This document shows positions 1 through 6,917 of a stretch of 10,867 nt of DNA, piece by piece. The notes under the pieces were generated by a model. It did no database searches. It saw only the letters and a program-made list of their open reading frames with translations, and was not told where the DNA came from. Every line of letters starts with the position of its first letter. Position 1 is the first letter of the stretch. Origin of the DNA: Rubrivivax sp. Lineage in GTDB: Bacteria; Pseudomonadota; Gammaproteobacteria; Burkholderiales; Burkholderiaceae_C. The DNA is taken from NCBI GenBank assembly GCA_027484885.1, contig JAIXSD010000776.1, positions 1-10,867 of the forward strand, in the 5' to 3' direction. Position numbers and translations under genes: made by a program.

Positions 1-324
1 GATGTCTGCCTGGGTGACCGGGTGACGGTGAAATGCGGCGTGCAGCTCTGGGATGGGCTGAGCGTGGCCGACGATGTCTTCATCGGGCCCAACGTCACCT
101 TCACCAACGACCGCACGCCGCGCTCCAAGCGCTACCCGGCGGAGTTCCAGCGCACCCGCATCGAGCGCGGCGCCTCGATCGGGGCCAATGCCACCATCCT
201 CGGCGGCGTGACGATTGGGGCAGGCGCCCTGATCGGCGCCGGCAGCGTGGTCACCCGCGATGTGCCCGCGGGCGAGTTGTGGGTGGGCAACCCGGCCCGC
301 TCCCGCGGACCGGCGCCGGCCTGA
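1..324 (+). CDS. Hexapeptide-repeat (LbH) sugar N-acetyltransferase, C-terminal part
   Basis: The frame is open to the left edge, so the true start lies outside; 107 residues are visible. The protein shows the left-handed beta-helix pattern of WbbJ/WlbB/FdtC-type sugar acetyltransferases: KCGVQLWDG, the V-F-I-G-P-N-V-T-F turn, the TND..PRS loop, GASIGANATI, GVTIGAGALIGAGSVV, and the closing RDVPAGELWVGNPAR. Family members acetylate the amino group of nucleotide-linked amino sugars using acetyl-CoA, acting as cytoplasmic trimers. It closely resembles the N-terminal half of the bifunctional protein encoded at 1452-2474, including near-identical DNA, so the two are paralogs. It converges on the fdtB-like gene with only 21 bp between the stop codons. 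The substrate could be the 3-amino sugar made by FdtB or another amino sugar. The class is certain; the exact substrate is not. Confidence 0.9.
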   Translation, partial: DVCLGDRVTVKCGVQLWDGLSVADDVFIGPNVTFTNDRTPRSKRYPAEFQRTRIERGASIGANATILGGVTIGAGALIGAGSVVTRDVPAGELWVGNPARSRGPAPA

Positions 325-345
325 CCCTTCAGGCCCGGGCTGCGC

Positions 346-1455
346 TCAAACGCTGGACCGGACGACCTGGATCAGGCGTTCGACCTGGGCTTCACTCATG
401 CCCGGCCATAAGGGCAGGCTGAGCACCCGCGCATGAATCGCCTCGGCGATGGGGAAGTCGCCCGGGCCATAGCCCAGCTCGGCATAGGCCGGCTGCAGAT
501 GCGGCGGCACCGGGTAGTGGATCAGGCTGCCCACGCCCTGGGCTTCAAGCGCGGCGGCCAGGCGGTCGCGCGCCTCGTGCTGAACCACAAACAAATGCCA
601 GGCCGAGCGCAAGCCCTCGGGCTCCACCGGCAGCTGCAGCGGCAGGCCGGACAGGCCCTCGCGCAGCTGCGCCGCCAGGCGGCGGCGCTCTTCGGTCGCC
701 GCATGCAGATACGGCAGCTTGGCCGCGAGCACGGCGGCCTGGATCTCATCCAGGCGCGAGTTGATGCCCTTGACCTCGTTGTGGTACTTGATGCGCGAGC
801 CGTAGTTGCGCAGCACGCGCACTTGGGCATCGAGCGCCGCATCGGCCGTGGTGACACCGCCGCCGTCGCCCATGGCGCCGAGGTTCTTGCCCGGGTAGAA
901 GCTCCAGGCCGAGATGTCGGCCAGGCTGCCAACCAGGCGGCCGCGGTACTCAGCCGCGTGAGCTTGGGCGCAATCGTCCAGCACCTTGAGGCCGTGGCGG
1001 CGCGCCAGGGCCGTCAGGGCATCCATCTCGGCCGGCAGGCCGTAGAGATGCACGGGCAGCAGCACCTTGGTTCGCGGCGTGATCGCCGCCTCGACCCGGG
1101 CCGGATCGAGGTTGTAGGTCTGCGGATCGGGCTCCACCGGCACCGGCAGCGCGCCGCACTGGCTGACCGCCAGCCAGGTGGCGACATAGGTGTTGCTGGG
1201 CACGATGACCTCGTCACCCGGGCCCACACCGAGGGCGCGCAGGGACAGGGTCAGCGCGTCCAGGCCGTTGGCAACACCGGCGCAATGCGTGGTCTGGCAA
1301 AAGCGGGCATAGGCTGCCTCGAACTGCTGCAGCTCCTGGCCGAGCAGAAACCAGCCGCTGCCGGCCACGCGCAGCAGGGCCGCGTCAATCTCGGCCTGGG
1401 CGCTGCGGTAGGTCGGCTGCAAATTGAGAAACGGGATCTTCGCGGTCTCGCTCAT
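346..1455 (-). CDS. fdtB: dTDP-3-amino-3,6-dideoxyhexose transaminase (FdtB/QdtB type)
   Basis: This is a 369-residue DegT/DnrJ/EryC1 aminotransferase (PLP fold type I), of normal family length. It would convert dTDP-3-keto-6-deoxyhexose to the 3-amino sugar using glutamate. Visible features are GVANGLDAL near residue 60, PSNTYVATWLAV (86-97), the VHLYG motif (135-139), the PLP-nitrogen aspartate D161 with Q164 in DDCAQAHAA, the PLP lysine K190 in SFYPGKNLGA, and RNYGSRIKYHNEVKG followed by NSRLDE. The RNYGSR..YHNEVKG stretch is characteristic of the 3-aminotransferase branch (FdtB, QdtB, DesV). The ATG overlaps the TGA of the upstream ketoisomerase gene in an ATGA (1452-1455). A GAGGGAG ribosome site lies on the minus strand at 1463-1469, 7 nt before the start. 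The adjacent ketoisomerase partner supports the role. Whether the product is the galacto (Fuc3N) or gluco (Qui3N) sugar depends on the isomerase and cannot be read here. Confidence 0.93.
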   Translation of the reverse strand: MSETAKIPFLNLQPTYRSAQAEIDAALLRVAGSGWFLLGQELQQFEAAYARFCQTTHCAGVANGLDALTLSLRALGVGPGDEVIVPSNTYVATWLAVSQCGALPVPVEPDPQTYNLDPARVEAAITPRTKVLLPVHLYGLPAEMDALTALARRHGLKVLDDCAQAHAAEYRGRLVGSLADISAWSFYPGKNLGAMGDGGGVTTADAALDAQVRVLRNYGSRIKYHNEVKGINSRLDEIQAAVLAAKLPYLHAATEERRRLAAQLREGLSGLPLQLPVEPEGLRSAWHLFVVQHEARDRLAAALEAQGVGSLIHYPVPPHLQPAYAELGYGPGDFPIAEAIHARVLSLPLWPGMSEAQVERLIQVVRSSV

Positions 1456-2474
1456 GCCGGGGCTCCCTCGGCGGCTTTGGCTTCGTTCACCGCGTGCAGG
1501 AACTCGTCGTAATTGCGGATGTAGTCCTCGGCGCTGTAGGTGTCCGAGGCCAGCACCAGCAAGACGGCGTCGGGCGAGAACTGGTACTGGATGCCCCAGA
1601 CCATGGGCGGGATGTGCAGGCCCAGGCGGGCGCTGTCGAGCAGGATCTCGTCACGGTGCTGGCCGTCGTCGACCACGATGCCGACCGAGCCCTTCACGCA
1701 GACCAGGAACTGGTGGCAGGCGCGGTGGGCATGCTCGCCGCGCACCTCGCGGCTGGGCACGTCGTAGACCATGAAGAAGCGCTGCGGCTGGAAGGGCAGA
1801 TGGCTGCCAATCTCGCCAAAGCTGAGCGCGCCGCGCAGATCGACGATCTTGGGCAGGCGATGCAAAGTGGCGCGCGCCACGCTGAGCTGGGGCAGGCTGT
1901 CGGCCGGCAGGGCCGCAGCCCGGGTGGCCGAGGCCTGACCCGGCAGATCCACGTGGGGGGTGTCCACATAACCGGTGATGTGGGCGGGGTTGCCGGCGAC
2001 GATGGCGTTCGGTGGCACATCTCGGCTGACCACGGCGCCGTCCATCACCAGGGCGCGCGCGCCGATGGTCACACCGGGGCGAATCGTGGCGCCTGAGCCG
2101 ATGCTGGCGCCCTGGCGCACCCGGGTTTGCACAAAGGCCTCGGGCCGCTGCTTGCTGCGCGGGAAAGGGTCGTTGGAAAAGGTGACATTGGGGCCGATGA
2201 AGACATCGTCTTCGATGCGCACGCCGTCCCACAGCTGCACGCCGCATTTGATCGTCACCCGGTCGCCGACCTCGACATCGTTTTCGATGAAGACATGGTC
2301 GCAGACATTGGCATCGCGGCCGATGCGCGCACCGGGCAGCACATGGCTGAAGGCCCAGATGCGGCTGCCCTCGCCCACCGCGGCGCTCTCCAGCAAGGCC
2401 ATGGGGTGGACGTAGACGCCCGGCGGCGATTGCGGTTCAGGGGTCAAGATCGGTGCATTCACGTTGCGGCTCAC
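1452..2474 (-). CDS. fdtD: Bifunctional sugar N-acetyltransferase / dTDP-4-keto-6-deoxyhexose 3,4-ketoisomerase (FdtD/WxcM type)
   Basis: This 340-residue fusion has two domains. Residues about 20-170 form a left-handed beta-helix acetyltransferase, from [15 protein letters not shown] to [19 protein letters not shown]. Residues about 200-335 form an FdtA-like cupin with [13 protein letters not shown] (H248 and H250 match the catalytic histidine pair of FdtA), LHIPPMVWG, and the closing [13 protein letters not shown]. Such fusions are known as WxcM of Xanthomonas and FdtD of Shewanella. They catalyse the step before the transaminase (4-keto to 3-keto sugar) and the step after it (N-acetylation). 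It is the first gene of a two-gene unit with fdtB, coupled by a 4-bp overlap. The start is uncertain. The GTG at 2474 gives the longest frame but has no spaced ribosome site. The GTG at 2462 has GGGAG 11 nt upstream. Residues before about 20 look dispensable. Galacto or gluco specificity is not decided. Confidence 0.93.
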   Translation of the reverse strand: MSRNVNAPILTPEPQSPPGVYVHPMALLESAAVGEGSRIWAFSHVLPGARIGRDANVCDHVFIENDVEVGDRVTIKCGVQLWDGVRIEDDVFIGPNVTFSNDPFPRSKQRPEAFVQTRVRQGASIGSGATIRPGVTIGARALVMDGAVVSRDVPPNAIVAGNPAHITGYVDTPHVDLPGQASATRAAALPADSLPQLSVARATLHRLPKIVDLRGALSFGEIGSHLPFQPQRFFMVYDVPSREVRGEHAHRACHQFLVCVKGSVGIVVDDGQHRDEILLDSARLGLHIPPMVWGIQYQFSPDAVLLVLASDTYSAEDYIRNYDEFLHAVNEAKAAEGAPA

Positions 2475-2780
2475 TCCCGGCTGGCTGGTCGCGCTTGGGT
2501 CTCAGGGGCGCGGCCGGCGCCACACCCGATGCTGCGCAGGATACTGGATGCGCTGTCCAAGAAACCCACGACAAAGCGGGCTGGAGCCCGGCTGTTTACC
2601 CCAATGCCGGCAGCACGGCGGCGCGCGGCACACCCTATAGACTCAGGTTTAGGGAGCGAATCCCGGCTGAATCTGGCGTTTGGGCCCGGCGGGCTTGCGC
2701 TCCAATGCAAGCCAAGGCTGTGGCGCACGCGTTTTCGGACGCTCCAGCGAGAAATTGAACCAGCGAAAGTGCAAACACCC
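2475..2780. promoter_or_regulatory. Divergent intergenic region between fdtD and gmd
   Basis: These 306 bp separate two units transcribed in opposite directions, so promoters for both should lie here. I found no convincing sigma-70 pair on either strand. The best -10-like words (TATAGA at 2636-2641 on +, and TATAGG overlapping it on -) lack a good -35 at proper spacing. No JUMPstart/ops element is visible. A perfect 7-bp inverted repeat at 2692-2713 is listed separately. Upstream of gmd there is only a weak purine-rich ribosome site (GAAAG at 2765-2769). The gmd frame stays open through this region from 2127, but without protein resemblance, so I do not count it as coding. Confidence 0.55.
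2692..2713. repeat. Short perfect inverted repeat upstream of gmd
   Basis: GGCTTGC (2692-2698) and GCAAGCC (2707-2713) are perfect complements separated by 8 nt. The repeat ends 67 bp before the gmd ATG. It could be a repressor or activator half-site pair, or a hairpin in the gmd leader. It has no following T tract, so it is not a terminator. In GC-rich DNA a 7-bp match could also be chance. Confidence 0.3.
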
Positions 2781-3815
2781 ATGAAAAAAGCGTTCATCAC
2801 CGGTGTGACGGGGCAGGACGGCTCCTACCTGGCGGAATCCCTGCTGGCCAAGGGCTACGAGGTGCATGCCACCCTGCGCCGCAGCTCGGTCTTCACCTCG
2901 GCGCGCATCGACCACCTGCTCGAGCACCAACGCTTCAAGACCTACCACGGCGACCTGACCGACTCCAGCAATCTGCACACCCTGCTGTCCAAGATCCAGC
3001 CCGACGAGATCTACAACCTGGGCGCGCAGTCCCATGTGGCCGTGTCCTTCGAGGTGCCCGAGTACACCGCCGAGGTCGATGCCCTGGGCACCATCCGCCT
3101 GCTCAATGCCATCAAGGACCTGGGCATCAAGCCGCGCTTCTACCAGGCTTCGACCTCCGAGCTTTTCGGCGGCCTGCCCGAGACCGCGCCGCAAAGCGAG
3201 AAGACGCCCTTCTACCCCAAGTCGCCCTACGGCGCGGCCAAGCTCTATGCCTACTGGATCGTGGTCAATTACCGCGAGAGCCATGGGCTCTATGCCTGCA
3301 ACGGCATCCTGTTCAACCACGAGTCACCGCGCCGCGGCGAGACCTTTGTGACCAAGAAGATCACCAAGGCCGTGGCCCGCATCTCGCAAGGCCGCCAGGC
3401 CGTGCTCAGCCTCGGCAACCTCGACGCCAAGCGGGACTGGGGTTATGCCAAGGACTATGTCGAAGCCATGTGGCTGATGCTGCAGCAGGAAAAAGCCGAC
3501 GACTATGTGATCGCCTCGGGCGAAACCTACACCGTGCGCCAGTTCGTGGACATGGCGTTCGCCGAAGTGGGCATCGAGCTGGACTGGCAGGGCGAAGGCG
3601 TGAACGAGCGCGGCCTGGACCGCCGCACCGGCCGCCCCCTGGTGGTGATCGACCCGCGCTACTTCCGCCCGGCCGAGGTGGACCTGCTCTGGGGCGACGC
3701 CAGCAAGGCGCGCGAGAAGCTGGGCTGGACCTCCAAGACCTCGATCCGCGACCTGGTTCGCATGATGGTGCAGTACGACCTCAAGAACGAAACCTACGGA
3801 GGCCATGAGCCATGA
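2781..3815 (+). CDS. gmd: GDP-mannose 4,6-dehydratase
   Basis: The 344-residue product is a full-length extended short-chain dehydrogenase of the Gmd family. It converts GDP-D-mannose to GDP-4-keto-6-deoxy-D-mannose, the branch point for GDP-L-fucose, GDP-D-rhamnose, GDP-perosamine and related sugars. Visible features are the nucleotide-binding [10 protein letters not shown] (8-17), LRRSS (32-36), [11 protein letters not shown] (81-91), the catalytic T125/E127 in ASTSELFG, Y150 and K154 in [27 protein letters not shown] (179-193), [21 protein letters not shown] (split over 211-231), and the C-terminal [16 protein letters not shown]. All four catalytic residues are present. The ATG at 2781 begins the conserved [14 protein letters not shown], so I prefer it over any in-frame upstream start. 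It overlaps the next gene by an ATGA at 3812-3815. It is first in a five-gene plus-strand operon. Confidence 0.98.
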   Translation: MKKAFITGVTGQDGSYLAESLLAKGYEVHATLRRSSVFTSARIDHLLEHQRFKTYHGDLTDSSNLHTLLSKIQPDEIYNLGAQSHVAVSFEVPEYTAEVDALGTIRLLNAIKDLGIKPRFYQASTSELFGGLPETAPQSEKTPFYPKSPYGAAKLYAYWIVVNYRESHGLYACNGILFNHESPRRGETFVTKKITKAVARISQGRQAVLSLGNLDAKRDWGYAKDYVEAMWLMLQQEKADDYVIASGETYTVRQFVDMAFAEVGIELDWQGEGVNERGLDRRTGRPLVVIDPRYFRPAEVDLLWGDASKAREKLGWTSKTSIRDLVRMMVQYDLKNETYGGHEP

Positions 3816-4738
3816 TTCTGGTCACCGGCGCCACTGGTTTTCTGGGTCGGCGCGTCTGCCGCCTGCTGGATGCCCAGGGCCAGCCCCATCTGAAGACCTC
3901 GATGTCTCTGGGCCTGGACCTGCGTGACCCGATCGCCACCGAGGCTTTTTTTGCCGCCCACAAGCCCAGCCAGGTGATCCACTGCGCGGCCTTTGTAGGC
4001 GGCATCCAGTTCGGCTACAAGCATTCGGCCGAGCTCTTTCACAACAACCTGCAGATGACGCTGAATCTGCTCGCCAGCGCCCAGCGCCACGGCGTGCAGC
4101 GCATCGTCAACCCCATCTCCAACTGCGCCTACCCGGCCAAGGCCACGCTCTTCAAGGAAGACGAGTTCTGGGATGGCCCGCTGCATGACTCGGTCATGGT
4201 CTACGGCTTTGTGCGCAAGGCCTCCTGGGTCGGCGCGCAAGCCTATGCCCAGCAGTACGGGCTCGATGTGGTCAACCTGATCCTGTCGAATATGTACGGC
4301 CCCGAAGACCATTTCGAGGAAGAGCGCTCCCATGCCCTGGGCGCCCTGGTGATGAAGTTCGCCCGGGCCAAGAAGCTGGGCCTGCCCGAGGTGGTGGTCT
4401 GGGGCAGCGGCACGCCGGTGCGTGAATGGCTGCATGTGGACGACGGCGCGCAAGCCCTGGTCCGCGGCCTGGCCGCACCGCGCTGCGATCAGCCGGTGAA
4501 CATCGGCGTGGGCCGCGGCATCTCCATCCTGGCCATGGCCGAGATGATCCAGCGCGAGATCGGCTACACCGGCCGCCTGGTGCTGGACCCGAGCAAGCCC
4601 GACGGCGCGCCCTACAAAACCGTGGACGGCAGCCGCGGCCAGGCCCTGCTGAACTGGTCCCCCGAGATCGATTTTGAAGACGGCGTGCGCGCCACCATCC
4701 GCTGGTATCTGGAGCAAGAAGCCCATGGCAGTCACTGA
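3812..4738 (+). CDS. GDP-L-fucose-synthase-like NAD(P)-dependent epimerase/reductase
   Basis: This 308-residue extended short-chain dehydrogenase most resembles GDP-4-keto-6-deoxy-D-mannose 3,5-epimerase-4-reductase (Fcl/WcaG) and related GDP-6-deoxysugar reductases. It shows GATGFLG (6-12), [10 protein letters not shown] (59-68; Fcl has AAKVGGI), S103 and C105 in ISNCAYP, matching Fcl S107 and C109, [10 protein letters not shown] (159-168), H174 in RSHALGAL, matching Fcl H179, and [17 protein letters not shown]. The catalytic tyrosine is Y131, but a gapless alignment by eye puts R135 where the YxxxK lysine belongs, with K136 next to it. The likely job is to reduce, and perhaps epimerise, the Gmd product to GDP-L-fucose or a close relative. 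Pure 4-reduction to another 6-deoxyhexose is an alternative. A GGAGG site at 3798-3802 lies 9 nt before the ATG, which overlaps the gmd stop. Confidence 0.88.
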   Translation: MILVTGATGFLGRRVCRLLDAQGQPHLKTSMSLGLDLRDPIATEAFFAAHKPSQVIHCAAFVGGIQFGYKHSAELFHNNLQMTLNLLASAQRHGVQRIVNPISNCAYPAKATLFKEDEFWDGPLHDSVMVYGFVRKASWVGAQAYAQQYGLDVVNLILSNMYGPEDHFEEERSHALGALVMKFARAKKLGLPEVVVWGSGTPVREWLHVDDGAQALVRGLAAPRCDQPVNIGVGRGISILAMAEMIQREIGYTGRLVLDPSKPDGAPYKTVDGSRGQALLNWSPEIDFEDGVRATIRWYLEQEAHGSH

Positions 4739-5132
4739 AATCAAGCAAGGCGAGCTGGTGCTGGCCCGCCACATCCCGGCCAGCGTGGCCTGGAGCGGCG
4801 GCCTGCAGTTCTTTTCCCCCGAGGGCGACTACCAGCAGGTGGGCACCTGGGGCTATGAGCAGGGCAAGACCTTGCTGGCCCACAGCCACAAGGAGGTGAG
4901 CCGCGAGGTGCTGTGGACGCAGGAAGTGCTCTACATCCGCGCCGGCCGCGTGCGCGCCGAAATCTACGACACGGCCGATCAGAAAGTGGCCGAGCTGGAA
5001 GCCGGCGCCGGGGACATCCTGGTGCTGCTGCGCGGCGGCCACGGTTATCACATCCTCGAGAACGGCACCCAGGTGCTGGAGATCAAGAACGGCCCCTACG
5101 TCGGCGCCGACGCGGACCGGAGGCGGCTGTGA
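4725..5132 (+). CDS. Small cupin-domain protein of a nucleotide-sugar operon
   Basis: The 135-residue product is a single-domain cupin. Motif 1 appears as HSHKEVSREVLW followed by EVLYIRAGRVRAEIYD, with an HxH pair typical of metal-binding cupins. Motif 2 appears as GAGDILVLLRGGHGYHILEN with a further histidine. The first ATG giving this protein (4725) overlaps the upstream reductase stop by 14 bp, and GGAG at 4711-4714 is well placed 10 nt before it. Cupins in such loci include sugar epimerases and ketoisomerases, but this one lacks the RGEHAH signature of FdtA seen elsewhere in the window and is too short for an RmlC enzyme. Its reaction is unknown. Its position between the reductase and the methyltransferase suggests action on the GDP-linked sugar or on the final glycan. 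Confidence 0.82.
   Translation: MAVTEIKQGELVLARHIPASVAWSGGLQFFSPEGDYQQVGTWGYEQGKTLLAHSHKEVSREVLWTQEVLYIRAGRVRAEIYDTADQKVAELEAGAGDILVLLRGGHGYHILENGTQVLEIKNGPYVGADADRRRL
5119..5123 (+). promoter_or_regulatory. Ribosome binding site fixing a GTG start
   Basis: GGAGG lies 5 nt before the GTG at 5129-5131. The GTG shares a GTGA overlap with the cupin stop codon (5130-5132). This decides the methyltransferase start at 5129; the frame stays open further upstream inside the cupin gene. Confidence 0.75.
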
Positions 5133-5719
5133 GCGCGGCGGCGGTGGGCAATACGGACGGGCTGCTCAAGGTCCACCTGGGCTGCTGGCACCGGGTCATC
5201 CCCGGCTTCGTCCATGTGGACCTGTGCGACATGCCGCACATCGACCACAAATCCGGCATCGATGCCCTGCCCTTCCTGGCCGACAACTCGGCCTCGCTGA
5301 TCTACTGCAGCCATGCGCTGGAGTATTTCGACCGCGACCAGGCCAGGGCGGTGCTGAAAGAATGGCACCGGGTGCTGGCGCCCGGCGGCGTGCTGCGCCT
5401 GGCCGTGCCGGACTTCCAGGCCCTGATCCAGGTCTACCAGCAGACCGGCGAGCTGGCCCGGGTGCTGGGCCCGCTCTACGGCAAGATGGCCATCCAGACC
5501 GAGCAAGGCCCGGCCACGCTTTACCACAAGACCACCTACGACCAGGCCAGCCTGAGCGCCCTGCTCACGGAATGCGGCTTTGTCGCCCCCGAGCGCTGGG
5601 ACTGGCGCCAGACCGAGCATGCCGCGGTGGACGACCACTCGCAGGCCTACTTCCCCCATATGCAAAAAGACACCGGCATCCTGGTGTCCCTGAACCTGCA
5701 GGCGCGCAAAGCCGCCTGA
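5129..5719 (+). CDS. Class I SAM-dependent methyltransferase (COG4627/Methyltransf_11-like)
   Basis: From the GTG at 5129 the protein has 196 residues. It shows a shortened SAM-binding motif I, KVHLGCWHRVIPGFVHVDL (14-32), with D31 as the acidic residue. Next come LPFLADNSASLIYCSHALEYF (split over 47-67; motif II region) and EWHRVLAPGGVLRLAVPDF (78-96; the post-II signature LxPGG). The C-terminal half carries a family-style LYGKM....YHKTTYD segment. Motif I has LGCW where most families have LGCG. Members of this group sit in polysaccharide and glycan loci, so a sugar O- or N-methyltransferase, or one acting on a glycan terminus, is plausible; the acceptor is unknown. It is coupled to the cupin gene upstream by a 4-bp overlap, and only 10 nt separate it from the aminotransferase downstream. 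Confidence 0.87.
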   Translation: MSAAAVGNTDGLLKVHLGCWHRVIPGFVHVDLCDMPHIDHKSGIDALPFLADNSASLIYCSHALEYFDRDQARAVLKEWHRVLAPGGVLRLAVPDFQALIQVYQQTGELARVLGPLYGKMAIQTEQGPATLYHKTTYDQASLSALLTECGFVAPERWDWRQTEHAAVDDHSQAYFPHMQKDTGILVSLNLQARKAA

Positions 5720-5729
5720 CCCCGCCATC

Positions 5730-6833
5730 ATGAGCGACACACAAGAATTCATCCCCCAGATGCGGCCGCTGTTCGGCGGCGAGGAAAAGGCCGAGCTGAT
5801 GGCCTACCTCGACGAAGACGGCTTCTTCACCGAGTTCAAGAAGACCGAGGCCTTCGAGCGCCAGATCGCCGAGTTCACCGGCGCGCGCCACTGCATCGTC
5901 GTCAACAACGGCACGGTCTCGCTGACCCTGGCTGCCATCGCCGTGGGCGTGGGCCCGGGCGATGAAGTCATCGTGCCCGACTACACCATGATCGCCACGC
6001 CCAACTCGGTGAAGATGCTGGGCGCGAAGCCGGTGTTTGTCGATGTCGACCCGGACACGCTCATCCTGGACCTGGCCGCCACCCGCGCCGCCATCACGCC
6101 CAAGACCCGCGCCATCATGCTGGTCTCGGCCAATGGCCGCGCGCCGGCCTGCGGCATCGCAGCTTTCGAGGCCCTGGCGCGCGAAACCGGCGTGGCCCTG
6201 ATCGAAGACGCCGCCCAATCCCTGGGCTCCGTCTACCCCGACGGCCGCCACATCGGCCGCGCCGGCGCCATCGGAAGCTTCTCTTTCTCGGCCCCCAAGA
6301 TCATCTCCACCGGCCAGGGCGGCGCCCTGATCACCGACGACGATGGCCTGGCCGACAAGCTGCGCCGCCTGAAGGACTTCGGCCGCGCCGCCGGCGGCAC
6401 CGATGTGCATGACAGCATTGGCTACAACTTCAAGTTCACCGAGCTGCAAGCCTGCGTGGGCCTGGCCCAGATGCGCCAGCTGCCCGGCCGCATCGAGCGC
6501 AAGAAGGAAATCTGGCGCCGCTATGCCGAGGGCCTGGCCGGCATCCCCGGCATCCAGCTCTTCGCCCATGACCTGAGCCTGTGCACGCCCTGGTTCATCG
6601 ACTGCCGCGCCGAGCGCCGCGACGCCCTGGCCGCCCACCTCAAGGCCCAGGGCATCGGCACCCGCACCATGTACCCGCCCATCCATCAGCAAAAGGCCTA
6701 CGCCCTGCCCGGCCATCACCCGGCGGCCGAAGAGATCGGTCGCTCGGGCCTGTGGCTGCCGTCCATGATCCAGCTGACGGACGCGCAGATCGAGCGCATC
6801 TGCCAGAGCGTCCGCGCCTTCTACCAGGGCTGA
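5730..6833 (+). CDS. DegT/DnrJ/EryC1-family nucleotide-sugar aminotransferase
   Basis: This 367-residue PLP enzyme is full length for the family. It shows FIPQMRPLFGGEEK near the start, GFFTEFKKTEAFE (31-43), VVNNGTVSLTLAA (57-69), the PLP aspartate D160 with Q163 in IEDAAQSLGS, the PLP lysine K190 in SFSAPKIISTGQGG, and RLKDFGRAAGG and DSIGYNFKFTELQA. The lysine means a transaminase, not a ColD-type dehydratase, which has histidine there. Where many relatives carry a VHLYG motif it reads LVSANGRAPACG. In a gmd operon the natural guess is a 4-aminotransferase on the GDP-4-keto sugar, as in perosamine synthase, but resemblance to PerA is only at family level. It could also act on a UDP- or dTDP-sugar. 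It is the last gene of the operon, followed by a strong terminator. I see no clear ribosome site before the ATG, so coupling to the gene 10 nt upstream is likely. Confidence 0.9.
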   Translation: MSDTQEFIPQMRPLFGGEEKAELMAYLDEDGFFTEFKKTEAFERQIAEFTGARHCIVVNNGTVSLTLAAIAVGVGPGDEVIVPDYTMIATPNSVKMLGAKPVFVDVDPDTLILDLAATRAAITPKTRAIMLVSANGRAPACGIAAFEALARETGVALIEDAAQSLGSVYPDGRHIGRAGAIGSFSFSAPKIISTGQGGALITDDDGLADKLRRLKDFGRAAGGTDVHDSIGYNFKFTELQACVGLAQMRQLPGRIERKKEIWRRYAEGLAGIPGIQLFAHDLSLCTPWFIDCRAERRDALAAHLKAQGIGTRTMYPPIHQQKAYALPGHHPAAEEIGRSGLWLPSMIQLTDAQIERICQSVRAFYQG

Positions 6834-6858
6834 AGCTCATCTCAGGAGAAACCCAAGC

Positions 6859-6895
6859 AAAAGGGCCACACGGTGCAAGCCGCGTGGCCCTTTTT
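6859..6895. terminator. Rho-independent, probably bidirectional, terminator
   Basis: Arms at 6859-6873 (AAAAGGGCCACACGG) and 6880-6894 (CCGCGTGGCCCTTTT) pair over 15 bp with one A-C mismatch and a 6-nt loop, followed by T at 6895. The A run on the left arm becomes a T run on the minus strand. The hairpin can therefore end both the plus-strand operon (stop at 6833) and the convergent minus-strand FkbM gene (stop at 6918). Confidence 0.92.
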
Positions 6896-6917
6896 GATGC
6901 GCTGTCGCTGAAAAAAC

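Noticed and set aside
325..345. Terminator between the converging acetyltransferase and fdtB genes
   Set aside because: The gap has only 21 bp and contains a short GC palindrome without a stable stem or T tract.
433..1512. Long plus-strand open frame opposite fdtB
   Set aside because: Its translation is Arg/Gln/Gly/His-rich, low-complexity shadow sequence typical of the antisense strand of GC-rich genes. The minus-strand frame has full aminotransferase motifs.
2675..2698. Sigma-54-like GG...GC promoter upstream of gmd
   Set aside because: The GG at 2683-2684 and GC at 2697-2698 are 12 nt apart rather than 10, and the flanking consensus is poor.
2127..2780. In-frame upstream extension of gmd, giving a 562-residue frame
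   Set aside because: Gmd homologs begin at the MKKAFITG start (2781). The extension lies antisense to the well-supported fdtD gene and across the intergenic region, and shows no domain resemblance.
3794..4774. 326-residue minus-strand open frame opposite the Fcl-like gene
   Set aside because: Shadow of the reductase gene; no domain resemblance, and the plus strand carries all the short-chain dehydrogenase motifs.
5565..6719. 384-residue minus-strand open frame opposite the aminotransferase gene
   Set aside because: It is a Gly/Ala/Val-rich shadow with no motifs. The plus strand encodes a complete, well-conserved PLP enzyme in an operon.
5730..6833. GDP-colitose 3-dehydratase (ColD) identity for the second DegT-family enzyme
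   Set aside because: ColD has histidine in place of the PLP-binding lysine. This protein keeps K190 in SFSAPKIIS, so a transaminase is expected.
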